Under the pieces are notes generated by a model, which saw only the letters and a program-made list of their open reading frames with translations, had not been told where the DNA came from and did not search any database. A stretch of DNA of 37,050 nucleotides from UBA7359 sp964392105 (lineage in GTDB: Bacteria; Pseudomonadota; Gammaproteobacteria; Eutrophobiales; Eutrophobiaceae), in assembly GCA_964392105.1 (NCBI GenBank), contig CAYMPA010000012.1, positions 1 through 37,050 on the forward strand. Direction: 5' to 3'. Both the position numbers and the translations under genes were made by a program. Shown here piece by piece: positions 24,857 to 34,016 of this stretch; position 1 is the first letter of the stretch, and each line of letters opens with the position of its first letter.

Positions 24857-24981
24857 AGGAAGCTCTGATTAGGTTGTCATTTCGACTAACGGGAGAAATC
24901 TGCATTTAAAAAATTAAATGAAATTAGTTAATTATAAGATTTCTCGCTGAGCTCGAAATGACAACCTAATCAGAGCTTCCT
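24857..24981. repeat. 125-bp palindromic element
   Basis: A perfect 29-bp inverted repeat pairs 24857-24885 (starts AGGAAGCTCTGATTAGGTTG) with 24953-24981. A second 8-bp pair (AGAAATCT 24894-24901, AGATTTCT 24937-24944) lies inside at the same register, so the arms are 45 nt with one unpaired patch. The centre is AT-rich and no ORF is present. It stands 80 bp beyond the end of the tryptophanase gene. A miniature inverted-repeat element is the simplest reading; it could also end transcripts from both sides. Confidence 0.75.
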
Positions 24982-25061
24982 TAAGTTGATGTCAGAAACA
25001 GAAATACTAACTCTTAGGAAAGCACGGGCATTTATCAGGCTGAATTTGGATAAATGTCTAA

Positions 25062-26420
25062 TCAAACGATCTCTTCAAAGGTTGCAGTGAAGTGACGCAA
25101 AAAGGGTGGAGCGTTCGTCATGCGTAATCCCAGCATCTCATTTCGTTTATCAAACAGCTCAGCAGAAATTTCTACGACATAATCAATGTGGCTTTGAGTA
25201 TAGACACGTCGGGGGATGGCCAGCCGCACCAGTTCCATATCCGGGGCTTTCCCATTGCCACCAAACATGAGGCTGCCTATCTCGACTGCGCGAACCCCGC
25301 CTACTCGATAAAGACCACAAACCAGGGCCTGGCCCGGGTAGTGTGCTGGCGGAATGTGCGGGCAGCAATGCCCGGCATCAATATAGATAGCGTGTCCTCC
25401 CGGTGGCTCAATGATTTGATAACCAATCGCTTTGAGTTTTTCACCCAGGTATTCTATCGAACGGATACGATAGGCAAGGTAGTCTTCTTCTACCACCTCT
25501 TCAAAGCCTTGCGCCATGGCTTCCAGATCGCGTCCTGCGAGACCGCCATAGGTGACAAAGCCTTCTGTCAGGATCAGTAATGCATCTGCACGTTCTGCCA
25601 GCTTTTGATCCCGCAGTAGTAATACGCCACCGATGTTCACCAACCCGTCTTTCTTGGCACTGATGGTGGCACCGTCGGCAATTTCAAATATTTCCCTGAC
25701 GATATCACGGATCGACCGATCGGCCTGCCCGGCTTCACGTTGTTTAATGAACCAGGCGTTTTCCGCAAAACGGCAGGCGTCGAGAAAGAAAGGGATCTTG
25801 TATTGATCGCACACACCTCGAACAGCCCGTATATTTTCAAGGCTTACCGGTTGTCCGCCACCGGAGTTATTGGTAATGGTGATCATCACCAGCGGGATCC
25901 TCTCACTGCCTTTTTCCTTAATCAGTGCTTCAAGTCGTGCTACATCCATATTACCTTTAAATGGATGTATCAGGTCTGGCTTACTTGCCTCCGGGATCAC
26001 CAGATCTATGGCTTCAGCACCGGAGTGTTCGATATTGGCACGCGTCGTATCAAAATGATTGTTATTGGGAATAATCTTTCCGGGACCACCAACAAGCTCA
26101 AACAGAATACGTTCACTGGCCCGGCCTTGATGGGTCGGCAGTATATGTTCGAACCCGGTTAACTTTCTTACGCTGTCCTGAAAACGATAAAAACTATCCG
26201 CACCCGCGTAAGATTCATCGCCTTTCATCATTCCTGCCCATTGCAGACTACTCATGGAGCCTGTACCACTGTCAGTCAGTAGATCAATCAACACATCATG
26301 GGCGTGTATATTGAAAGGGTTAAATTGGGCCTTATTGAGAATAACTTCACGTTGTTCACGCGTCGTCATACGGATCGGTTCAACCATCTTGATTTTGAAT
26401 GGTTCTATGATGGTTTTCAT
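25062..26420 (-). CDS. tnaA: Tryptophanase-type PLP beta-eliminating lyase
   Basis: A 452-residue PLP enzyme of the tryptophanase/tyrosine phenol-lyase family, which splits an aromatic amino acid into the aromatic ring, pyruvate and ammonia. The PLP lysine lies in SAKKD (Lys257 by register with tyrosine phenol-lyase), and THQGR and DACRFAENAWFIKQREA are typical. Two positions that set specificity point to tryptophanase: Asp124 (FDTT) where phenol-lyase has Thr, and Ile381 (RAVEIG) where phenol-lyase has Arg. It is the last gene of the four-gene minus-strand group, 60 bp after the aldehyde dehydrogenase. It has no tnaC-like leader visible and no linked tryptophan permease. A modified tryptophan or other beta-substituted amino acid remains possible. 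Confidence 0.85.
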   Translation of the reverse strand: MKTIIEPFKIKMVEPIRMTTREQREVILNKAQFNPFNIHAHDVLIDLLTDSGTGSMSSLQWAGMMKGDESYAGADSFYRFQDSVRKLTGFEHILPTHQGRASERILFELVGGPGKIIPNNNHFDTTRANIEHSGAEAIDLVIPEASKPDLIHPFKGNMDVARLEALIKEKGSERIPLVMITITNNSGGGQPVSLENIRAVRGVCDQYKIPFFLDACRFAENAWFIKQREAGQADRSIRDIVREIFEIADGATISAKKDGLVNIGGVLLLRDQKLAERADALLILTEGFVTYGGLAGRDLEAMAQGFEEVVEEDYLAYRIRSIEYLGEKLKAIGYQIIEPPGGHAIYIDAGHCCPHIPPAHYPGQALVCGLYRVGGVRAVEIGSLMFGGNGKAPDMELVRLAIPRRVYTQSHIDYVVEISAELFDKRNEMLGLRMTNAPPFLRHFTATFEEIV

Positions 26421-26480
26421 TGTTTAATTAAAGCACGAACCTTGTCATAAAAATAAGCAATTTGAGGAGAAAAATAAAAA

Positions 26481-27914
26481 CTATGGGTTGTTGATGGTAA
26501 TCCACTTCCATTGCGTCAGGATATCCAGGTCTGCATCGGTGCCTTCACGACCAAAGCCGCTGAGACCTTGTCCGCCGAAAGGAGGATTGGGTTCATCCTG
26601 AATCGTGGGTCGGTTGATGTGCACCATGCCGGACTCAGCCTGTTGCGCGAGGTTTAATGCCTGTTCAATGTTGCTGGTATAGATGGAAAAGCTGAGGCCG
26701 TATTCAGTGTCATTGGCTTTTTCAATTGCCTCTTCAACAGTATCGAATGTATATAGCGAGGTTACCGGGCCAAAGGTTTCGTTGCGGCAGACTTCCATAT
26801 CTTCGTTCACACCCTGTAATACCGTAGCCTCACAACAATTTCCCTGCCATTCACCGCCAGTGAGTATCTCAACACCTTTTGCTTTCGCATCTTCAATATG
26901 CCTACGTACCCGTTCACGTTGTCTTTCACTGATAATAGGACCGACGGCGGTATTCATATCTCTAAGATCACCAATGGCAGAATTTTTAGCAGCTACCATA
27001 TATTTCTCAATAAACTCATCGGAAATACTGCGTTGAATATAGATCCGACTGGCGGCCATGCAGGCCTGGCCCTGAAAGAAAAACACACCCATAGCCGAGG
27101 CCCCTACAGCGGCATCGATGTCGGCATCTTCAAGGACGATCACCGGGCTTTTACCGCCGAGTTCCAGGGTGACGGGCTTAAGATCTTTTGCTGCGAGTTC
27201 TGCCACGTGTTTACCGATCACTGGCGATCCACAAAAAGTGATGCTATTGACCTTGGGATGCGAGGTCAGGCTATCGCCTATCTTTGCCGGGTCACCTGTT
27301 ACGACATTAAATAATCCTTCTGGTACACCAGCCTCGTGCAGTGTTTGGGCAAACCGAAGCGAAACCTGGGCTGAAAATTCGGACGGCATATGTACCGTAG
27401 CATTACCACAGGCGATGGGCATACTGCCTTGCTTGGTGACTTTTAATAAGGGTACATTAAACGGTGAGATTGCCGCGACCACACCCACTGGCTCACGGAC
27501 AGCCATACTGAAGACACCGGGATGCTCTGATGGGAACACTTCTCCCCGGATATGTCTCGGCACACCGGCGGCAGCGCGAAGGGCACTGATACAATAATTT
27601 ACTTCAAACTCGGCCTTGAAGATGGGTGAACCGACCTCGTCTATCAGAATATCCAGGTATTCTTGTTTGTCACGTTCGACCAGATCTGCGGCTTTCATAA
27701 ACCAGGTCTCTCGTTCCCTGGCAAGACGATGTTTGTTTTGTAAATAAGACTCGTGAGCATTTTCTACTGCCTTGTCGACATCCTTTTCGGTTCCGCTGGC
27801 GATCCTTGCGATCACCGAATCATCCATCGGGTTTAGATCGTCAAAGTAATCGTTGGACGCAGGTGCTTGATGCTGGCCTCCGATCCAGAGTTCATATTGT
27901 TTTATCTTGCTCAT
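26481..27914 (-). CDS. Aldehyde dehydrogenase family protein
   Basis: A 477-residue NAD(P)-dependent aldehyde dehydrogenase. Catalytic Cys285 (QGQACMA), general base Glu251 (LELGGKSP) and Asn153 (SPFN) are present. Unusually, the strongly conserved Lys of the KPSE motif, which contacts the cofactor ribose and phosphate, is Met176 here (VHMPSEF). Length and overall sequence resemble the vanillin/salicylaldehyde/benzaldehyde dehydrogenase group. It starts 17 bp after the nitrilase-fold gene, so the two are certainly co-transcribed. It would oxidise an aldehyde in the same pathway; the substrate is unknown. Confidence 0.88.
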   Translation of the reverse strand: MSKIKQYELWIGGQHQAPASNDYFDDLNPMDDSVIARIASGTEKDVDKAVENAHESYLQNKHRLARERETWFMKAADLVERDKQEYLDILIDEVGSPIFKAEFEVNYCISALRAAAGVPRHIRGEVFPSEHPGVFSMAVREPVGVVAAISPFNVPLLKVTKQGSMPIACGNATVHMPSEFSAQVSLRFAQTLHEAGVPEGLFNVVTGDPAKIGDSLTSHPKVNSITFCGSPVIGKHVAELAAKDLKPVTLELGGKSPVIVLEDADIDAAVGASAMGVFFFQGQACMAASRIYIQRSISDEFIEKYMVAAKNSAIGDLRDMNTAVGPIISERQRERVRRHIEDAKAKGVEILTGGEWQGNCCEATVLQGVNEDMEVCRNETFGPVTSLYTFDTVEEAIEKANDTEYGLSFSIYTSNIEQALNLAQQAESGMVHINRPTIQDEPNPPFGGQGLSGFGREGTDADLDILTQWKWITINNP

Positions 27915-27931
27915 GGTTTTGTCCCGTCGCG

Positions 27932-28990
27932 TTATTTCTTCCAGATATCGCGCTCTTGCATCTTCGCGATTTGTTTATTGATCACCTTTTCCCTGAACTC
28001 GGCATGTTTCATCGGCTCTCTGTCGAGATAAAGATTTTTCGGGTAAATAGGTTGATCATAGATTTGTTTATACATCTCGGTCTTGATGTCCTTCATCCAA
28101 TTGGTCCACTGTGAGTTGGCACGATGATGTCTTAAGGCCGCAACATCAACAGGTCCAGAGACCCAGGTCGAGACACCACTATAAGGCTGTTTGCCGACGA
28201 TCTGGCCACGGTAGTTGACGATCATTGAGGCACCACCAAAGGTATCAATCGGCGTTTCAGAATCCTGATCGAGATAATACGTTCCCAGATTAGGGGCGAT
28301 GACAAACATATTATTATCCAGTGCCCGCGCCCGATTCTGGATCTCGAAATAATCATTTGCTGCTGCCGGGTGTGGTATAGCAGCGCGATAGACTACCTCG
28401 CAGCCGTTCATGGCCAGCGCACGGGCATTTTCAGGATAAGAGCCTTCATTTGCCATCATGATCCCCAGTCGACCCAGGGGTGTATCGGCCACCGGCCAGA
28501 AGGCATCGAGATTATAGCCGTATTCCTCCACCCACCAGTCAAAGACATCGTGCGGGGTCATGGAATGTTCAACCGGTAACAGGGCTACTGTCTTGTAGTG
28601 TTGCAAGATAATATCGCCTTCATCACTGATGATAAAACCAATATTAAAAAATCTATCTTTAAATTTTGGATGCCTGGCCTTGGCTTGAGCTATGATGTAA
28701 ACACCATACTGTTTAGCAAGCTCGCCTATAGCATCGGTCTCTGGACCGGGAATATCTATTGCGCAGTTATTGGCATACTCGGCATGATCGACATCCATGA
28801 CCTCATCATTAAACCCTTGCAAGGCCCCTTCAGGGATAGCAACCAGCCTGACCGGAAAATCAATATCCGACAGCCAGCAGGCCGCCTTTAACATGTGTTT
28901 ATGGTGTTCAATATTCTTGAAGATATCTTCACGTTTGCGTATCCCCCACATGGTAGGGACCAGACCGACGGCATTATAGGGTTCGATCAT
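27932..28990 (-). CDS. Nitrilase-fold protein lacking the catalytic Cys
   Basis: A 352-residue carbon-nitrogen hydrolase-fold protein, similar in layout to aliphatic amidases. Of the triad, Glu54 (PEG) and Lys133 (HYKT) are in place. The cysteine position, normally C-[DEY]-x-G-x-[FY]-P-E, reads A180-N-E-G-S-Y-P-E: Ala is encoded by GCA (plus strand TGC at 28451-28453). The rest of the fold is well kept over full length with no frameshift, so loss by decay is unlikely. It may be a binding or scaffold subunit, or use another chemistry. AGGAGA precedes its ATG. It is the second gene of the oxidase-nitrilase-dehydrogenase-lyase group. Confidence 0.85.
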   Translation of the reverse strand: MIEPYNAVGLVPTMWGIRKREDIFKNIEHHKHMLKAACWLSDIDFPVRLVAIPEGALQGFNDEVMDVDHAEYANNCAIDIPGPETDAIGELAKQYGVYIIAQAKARHPKFKDRFFNIGFIISDEGDIILQHYKTVALLPVEHSMTPHDVFDWWVEEYGYNLDAFWPVADTPLGRLGIMMANEGSYPENARALAMNGCEVVYRAAIPHPAAANDYFEIQNRARALDNNMFVIAPNLGTYYLDQDSETPIDTFGGASMIVNYRGQIVGKQPYSGVSTWVSGPVDVAALRHHRANSQWTNWMKDIKTEMYKQIYDQPIYPKNLYLDREPMKHAEFREKVINKQIAKMQERDIWKK

Positions 28991-29081
28991 AATATTCTCC
29001 TGAGCATTAGATCACTTTGTTGAAGATTTGTGTTGATTAATGGTTTGTCTTCATTATTTCTCGGATTATTCCATCCCTGGA

Positions 29082-30581
29082 TCAAGTGTGCCCCAAATAG
29101 TTATGAAAAATGCCATCGGGATCGTATTTCCGTCTCAATTCCTGAAGTCGTTTCCAATTAGCATCTGAAAAGCAAAGACGGATACGTTCAGGATGTCTCC
29201 TTGACTCTACCTCATTGACGTAATGTCCTTTGGCAATCGGGTCCATCAATGGCAGAGTTTGATCCAGCCAGCGAAAGTGAACTTCATCTTCCTCTTCATC
29301 GTCCCAAATCGAATAACAACCAATAAAAGTATTTCCGATAGAAGAAAAACATGCATCTTCTCTTGCTTCCATATTTGTTCCATAAGCGGCCAGAACATGG
29401 TTGTGTGGTGAGGGAGCAGTTCGAAAATGGTTAGCAAGTGCTAGCAGGGTTTTACCGGGTTCATCGGTTATAACATTGTCAACTGCATAACGTGCCTGAC
29501 GACCCGTGGCAAGGTTCTGGTTGAAAAACTTGCCATATAATCCTTCAAAGGTGAACTCCTGGTTTTCTACCTTGACCATACTTTTCGTTGCAAGCTCAGA
29601 TTGTGCAAAGGGTGTCAGCAAAGACCTGGCTTCTTCTGTCGAGTTAGCGAAGGCAAAAACACTAACGAAACAGATTTTGGATTCCTCAGTAGGGGCATCA
29701 GGTAGCGCGTCAGGATTGTGCAACAACAAAGCAATGACCTCGGCCCGATCATCCCTAATCTCCATCAACTTGTCTAAAGCTGTGGTTACGTTTTCCAAAC
29801 CAGTAAGAGGGTGAATATACGAGCTAGCCAGGATAGCTTTTGGTACTGGGTAGAGCTTAAGGTGAAAGCGGGTTACCACACCAAAAAACCCCGGGCCAGC
29901 ACCACGGACAGCCCAGAGCAGATCCTGGTTCTGATCGGCATTTGCTGTAACGAGTTTACCGTCCGCTGTTACGATTTCTGCGGCCTCAACAGAAAAACAG
30001 GACATGCCTCCGCGATGAGCATAGTTCCAACCGAAGCCACCACCCATCAAGAAACCGCCCAGGCCAACAGTAGGGCAATGAGGTACAGGGAAAGACAACC
30101 CCTGTTCACGCGTTGCGGCTACCAATGATGCGCTCATAACGCCAGATTGAATGGATGCGATCTGCCTGGATACGTCAATTTGAATATCATTCAGGGCCGA
30201 TACATCGATTACTGCTCCGCCATCTCTCAGTGAGGTGCCAGTTGAGTTGTGTCCACCACTACGTGTTGTTACTTTAAGTTTGTTTTTAGCAGCGAACTTT
30301 ACTGCAGCTATTACGTCTTGTTCGGATTGAGCCTGTATGATTATGTCGGGATAGCGATCTGGCTTGGATAGATGCCATACCATGTGCTGACGCCAAAATT
30401 CGTAGTCTTCATCTTGCCTGCGAATAATCTTTCCTTCTATTTCGGGGATTAAACTGATCGCAGGGTTATTACGTTCATCAGCATAGAGTGACAGAGAACG
30501 TAGCGAACCCATCGCTCCAATAACACTCATGGATGCTAATTGTTTGAGAACGCAGCGACGAGATAGTGTTGTATATTTCAT
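29082..30581 (-). CDS. Tat-exported berberine-bridge-type FAD oxidase
   Basis: A 499-residue FAD-linked oxidase of the PCMH/BBE type. The N-terminus has a twin-arginine motif, SRRCVLKQ, and a hydrophobic stretch, predicting export in folded form. FAD should be bound twice: by His in TRSGGHNSTG and by Cys in PHCPTVGLGGFLMGGGFG. The C-terminal BBE motif reads RKYDPDGIFHNYLGH. Such enzymes oxidise sugars, alkaloids or aromatic alcohols with oxygen. It is the first gene of the minus-strand group (91 bp before the nitrilase gene) and is divergent from the DRE-TIM gene. AAGGGA precedes the ATG. It could carry out the first, periplasmic step on the pathway's substrate. Confidence 0.88.
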   Translation of the reverse strand: MKYTTLSRRCVLKQLASMSVIGAMGSLRSLSLYADERNNPAISLIPEIEGKIIRRQDEDYEFWRQHMVWHLSKPDRYPDIIIQAQSEQDVIAAVKFAAKNKLKVTTRSGGHNSTGTSLRDGGAVIDVSALNDIQIDVSRQIASIQSGVMSASLVAATREQGLSFPVPHCPTVGLGGFLMGGGFGWNYAHRGGMSCFSVEAAEIVTADGKLVTANADQNQDLLWAVRGAGPGFFGVVTRFHLKLYPVPKAILASSYIHPLTGLENVTTALDKLMEIRDDRAEVIALLLHNPDALPDAPTEESKICFVSVFAFANSTEEARSLLTPFAQSELATKSMVKVENQEFTFEGLYGKFFNQNLATGRQARYAVDNVITDEPGKTLLALANHFRTAPSPHNHVLAAYGTNMEAREDACFSSIGNTFIGCYSIWDDEEEDEVHFRWLDQTLPLMDPIAKGHYVNEVESRRHPERIRLCFSDANWKRLQELRRKYDPDGIFHNYLGHT

Positions 30582-30851
30582 GACTTATTTCCCTTTACTT
30601 ATTCATGCATTGCATTGGCCACAGTTGCGGCCTTGTGAACTGAGGTGCCTGTTTGCTCCACCAAACCAATTGGTTGGTTCATCAGGAATCGAAGTTACTA
30701 TGGTCGTTGCCAGTCAACCGTTTACACTCTCAGAGTCAAGACATATTCAGCCTGAGCAAGTTAATATTTTTTCTAATAATTTCCCCTGAATAATAGGTTT
30801 TCAAAGAGTCATAATTCTTTGAAATTATCGTTAACGAAAGAGTTTAATACA
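30582..30851. other. Divergent promoter region
   Basis: About 270 bp separate the start codons of the flavin oxidase (minus) and the DRE-TIM enzyme (plus). Both operons must be controlled from here, but I see no convincing -35/-10 pair or palindromic operator. Confidence 0.5.
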
Positions 30852-32048
30852 ATGAGCACAAGCATACAGCCAAATCAAATCTGGACCAGTGAACTCAATT
30901 ACAAAGAAGAGTTTCAATCGGTCTTCGACCATTCAAAAACGGTCCATTTTTATGACACGACGTTAAGGGATGGTGAACAATCGGTCGGTGTATGTTTTAC
31001 ACCTGATGAAAAATTCGAAATTGCTTGCAAGTTAGCAGAGCTCGGTGTGTCGCGTATCGAATCCGGATTCCCCCGTGTCTCTGATGACGATACCCGGGCG
31101 GTCAAGCGTATACTTGAAGCAGGATTGTCACCAGAAATATGGGGATTTGCCCGATGTATGCAGGCCGATATCGATGCCCATATCGAATTAGGCACAGAAC
31201 ACATATTGATTGAGATATCGACCAGTGAGCTGAAGATGAAGGCTTACGGCTTTGACAGGGATAAAGTAAAACAACGTGTATCTGGTGCAGTTAAACATGC
31301 CAAGGATAATGGCATGAAGACAGTAAATTTTTTTGCGGTTGATAGTACCCGAAGCGATCTGGCTTTTTTGAAAGATGTCTATGCAATTGCGATCGAGGCA
31401 GGTGCTGATGAGATTTCTGTGGTTGATACGATTGGCGCCTGCTCACCGGAGGCCGTTGAATATTTAATCCGGGAAGTTAAATCCTGGGTAGGCAATATAC
31501 CGGTACACTGGCATGGTCATAATGATTTTGGTATGGCAACAGCGTCTGCGATAGCTGCTGTGCGTGCTGGTGCTGATTGGGTTCAGGGTACGATCAATGG
31601 CATGGGTGAACGTGCAGGTAATGCGGATATATGCGAAGTCGCCCTGGCTTTACAATGTCTATACAACGTTCCTGTGCAACTTGACCTGAGTAAGGCACGT
31701 GAAATTTCCATTCTTGTACAGACAGCCGGTAATTATAGTGTGGATGGTTGGAAACCGGTCGTCGGTGAGTATCTCTATACTCGTGAAAGCGGTGCTGTTG
31801 CGACCCAGTTTCATATACCGGAGGCCATTGAGCCTTATTCAGCAGAGATTGTTAAAGCGGAACGTAATATAGTCCTGGGGAAAAAAAGTGGATTGGCCAG
31901 TATTGACTTAAAAGGGAAAGAACTGAGTCTGGATATTCCTGAAGACAAGCGTGACGCAATACTTGCTGAAGTGAAAGACCTTGCAACTCATCATGCCCGT
32001 CTTATCACTGATAGTGAATTTCGCGGTATTGTTAAACAATTCACTTAA
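30852..32048 (+). CDS. DRE-TIM metallolyase, homocitrate/citramalate synthase-like
   Basis: A 398-residue enzyme of the DRE-TIM superfamily. The active-site blocks are all present: FYDTTLRDGEQ, the metal-binding HGHND, and the NGMGERAGNA loop. Most relatives of this form (NifV, isopropylmalate, citramalate and homocitrate synthases) condense acetyl-CoA with a 2-oxo acid; some relatives cleave instead. There is no LeuA-type regulatory domain. I choose ATG 30852 over the in-frame TTG at 30819, which has no ribosome-binding site and adds unlike residues. It starts the four-gene plus-strand operon, 18 bp before the first reductase. Exact substrate unknown; no nif genes are nearby. Confidence 0.85.
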   Translation: MSTSIQPNQIWTSELNYKEEFQSVFDHSKTVHFYDTTLRDGEQSVGVCFTPDEKFEIACKLAELGVSRIESGFPRVSDDDTRAVKRILEAGLSPEIWGFARCMQADIDAHIELGTEHILIEISTSELKMKAYGFDRDKVKQRVSGAVKHAKDNGMKTVNFFAVDSTRSDLAFLKDVYAIAIEAGADEISVVDTIGACSPEAVEYLIREVKSWVGNIPVHWHGHNDFGMATASAIAAVRAGADWVQGTINGMGERAGNADICEVALALQCLYNVPVQLDLSKAREISILVQTAGNYSVDGWKPVVGEYLYTRESGAVATQFHIPEAIEPYSAEIVKAERNIVLGKKSGLASIDLKGKELSLDIPEDKRDAILAEVKDLATHHARLITDSEFRGIVKQFT

Positions 32049-32066
32049 AGGTCTTGTTGAATAAGT

Positions 32067-33032
32067 ATGAAACTTGAGCGTGTTTGTATAGTTGGTGCAG
32101 GTGCGATAGGCAGCCTGTTTGCTGGCCATCTGGGAAGTATCATAGAAACAACCGTTTTAACACGACGGAAAAATCATGCCATCGCACTTAATAAAGAAGG
32201 ATTACGTGTCAGTGGCAAAGCCAGTTTACATCCCGATATCGTAGCATCTACAAATCCGGCTGATCTGGGTGAGATTGATCTGCTTATCATTGCCACCAAG
32301 GCAGCGGCAGTTGAGGCCAGTGCAAAGATCATACAAGGACACTTCCAGAACGCACATATATTAATGATTCAAAATGGATTGGGTTGTGAAGAGATTGTAA
32401 AAACATACGGGGATTGGCCCATTATTTCCGGCGTGACTTTTATGAGTGGCACTCGCCATTCTGATACACATGTAGAATATGAACTGGATACAGCAACGTG
32501 GTTGGGCCCATGGGCTGAAAGCAGTGCTGAATTTGAATTTGTTAAAAAAGTTGAAGAACTGATTAACAAATCCGGTCTCAAGGCGGAAGCCTATGAAGAC
32601 CTGTTACCTCATCAGTGGTCAAAGCTGATCTTTAATTCTGCGGTGAACAGTATTGCGGCGATAACCGATCTGCCTCACGTCAAGGCATTTGCCAAACGAG
32701 ATAACATTGAAGATTTAGGTAACCTGGTTTTCGACATGATGGCTGAAGCCAAAGCCATCGCAAAAGCACGCGGTGTGACCCTGGCCGATGATCCATGGAA
32801 AATGAATGTCAATGCAGTATCACAAGGGACAACGGATGGTGAAGATTATGCCCATATTCCTTCCATGCTTGATGATGCCCGAAATAAACAATTAACAGAG
32901 ATAGACTGGATTACCGGTTCTATTGTAAGGGAGGCAAAAAAAGCAGGTGTTGCTGCACCCTATCATGAAACACTTTATCGGTTGGTTAAGGCGCATGAAG
33001 CCAGTTGGTCCTTAAAAGAAAGTGGGCATTAA
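32067..33032 (+). CDS. Ketopantoate reductase family protein 1
   Basis: A 321-residue ApbA/PanE-type NADPH-dependent 2-oxo acid reductase. It starts with the Rossmann loop GAGAIGSLFAGHLG. The catalytic Lys and Asn lie in WSKLIFNSAVNSI, and the C-terminal Glu and Ser region in SMLDDARNKQLTEID. All expected residues are present, so it should be active. A second copy follows 47 bp later. PanE makes pantoate, but tandem paralogues inside a pathway cluster usually reduce other branched or functionalised 2-oxo acids, plausibly the product of the DRE-TIM enzyme's chemistry. Confidence 0.87.
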   Translation: MKLERVCIVGAGAIGSLFAGHLGSIIETTVLTRRKNHAIALNKEGLRVSGKASLHPDIVASTNPADLGEIDLLIIATKAAAVEASAKIIQGHFQNAHILMIQNGLGCEEIVKTYGDWPIISGVTFMSGTRHSDTHVEYELDTATWLGPWAESSAEFEFVKKVEELINKSGLKAEAYEDLLPHQWSKLIFNSAVNSIAAITDLPHVKAFAKRDNIEDLGNLVFDMMAEAKAIAKARGVTLADDPWKMNVNAVSQGTTDGEDYAHIPSMLDDARNKQLTEIDWITGSIVREAKKAGVAAPYHETLYRLVKAHEASWSLKESGH

Positions 33033-33079
33033 TACTTTCTTGTATAAATGTGTAGGCAAAAAACAATCAGGAGTCATCA

Positions 33080-34012
33080 ATGAAAGTTTGTATCGTAGGT
33101 TGTGGAGCAATCGGTAGCCTTTATGCAGCACATCTTGGCCGTTTGGATGATGTTGAAGTATGGGCTTACGATCTTAATCAGGCCCATGTCGATGCGATCA
33201 ATGAGAACGGACTCAGGTTAACAGGTCTGAGTGATTTCACTGCGCAGGTTAACGCGCGTAGCGATGCCAGTGATATTCCCGCTTGTGATTTCGGTATCGT
33301 TGCCGCAAAGACATTACACACACGTCCGGCTATCGAAGCAACAGCAGGGATATTCAAGGATGGTGCTGTATGTTCAGTACAAAATGGAGTGGGTAATGAA
33401 GAGATTATTGCTGAGTATGTCCCCCGCGTTATTTTGGGCACCATATTTCCTGCCGGTCACGTTACTGAGCCGGGTGTTGTGAATCATGATGCAGGTGGTA
33501 AAACATGGATCGGACCGTTCCCGGAAAAACCGGCGACCATGCAAGAGGTTGAGCAACTGGCTGATGCCTTAAATCGAAGTGGTATGGAGTGCCTGGCAAT
33601 GGAAGATGCGCGGGGTGCCCAGTGGACCAAATTGATCTTTAATTCTGCCTCCAATGCCATGGCTGCGTTAACCCGCTTACCCCATGGTGTTGCCTGTGAC
33701 CAAACCGGTGTACGTAAGGTGATGTCGGAACTGGTAAAGGAAGGGGTGGCCGTTGCAACTGCATTAGGAATTACACTAGATAGCGACCCCGATGAACTTA
33801 TCGACTATGGCCGAGAGAAGGCTTATCACCATCCACCCAGCATGCTACAGGATGTATTAGCCCAGCGATTAACCGAAGTGGACGCCTTGAATGGCGGTAT
33901 TGCACAGTTGGGACAAAAACATGGAGTGCCAACACCATTAAACGAAGCCATGGCAGCCATTATCAAAGGCCTGGAGGCATCCTGGTCGTATAGAAAACCT
34001 GAGGAGCATTAA
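33080..34012 (+). CDS. Ketopantoate reductase family protein 2
   Basis: A 310-residue paralogue of the preceding reductase, with loop GCGAIGSLYAAHLG, catalytic WTKLIFNSASNAM and C-terminal PSMLQDVLAQRLTEVD. It has a good AGGAG ribosome-binding site. The two copies differ along their whole length, so the duplication is old and they likely have different substrates or opposite stereo-preferences, or form a heteromer. It ends 4 bp before the M24 gene. Confidence 0.87.
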   Translation: MKVCIVGCGAIGSLYAAHLGRLDDVEVWAYDLNQAHVDAINENGLRLTGLSDFTAQVNARSDASDIPACDFGIVAAKTLHTRPAIEATAGIFKDGAVCSVQNGVGNEEIIAEYVPRVILGTIFPAGHVTEPGVVNHDAGGKTWIGPFPEKPATMQEVEQLADALNRSGMECLAMEDARGAQWTKLIFNSASNAMAALTRLPHGVACDQTGVRKVMSELVKEGVAVATALGITLDSDPDELIDYGREKAYHHPPSMLQDVLAQRLTEVDALNGGIAQLGQKHGVPTPLNEAMAAIIKGLEASWSYRKPEEH

Positions 34013-34016
34013 CAGA

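Noticed and set aside
25062..26420. Tyrosine phenol-lyase identity
   Set aside because: The two positions that define phenol-lyase (Thr124, Arg381) are Asp and Ile, as in tryptophanase.
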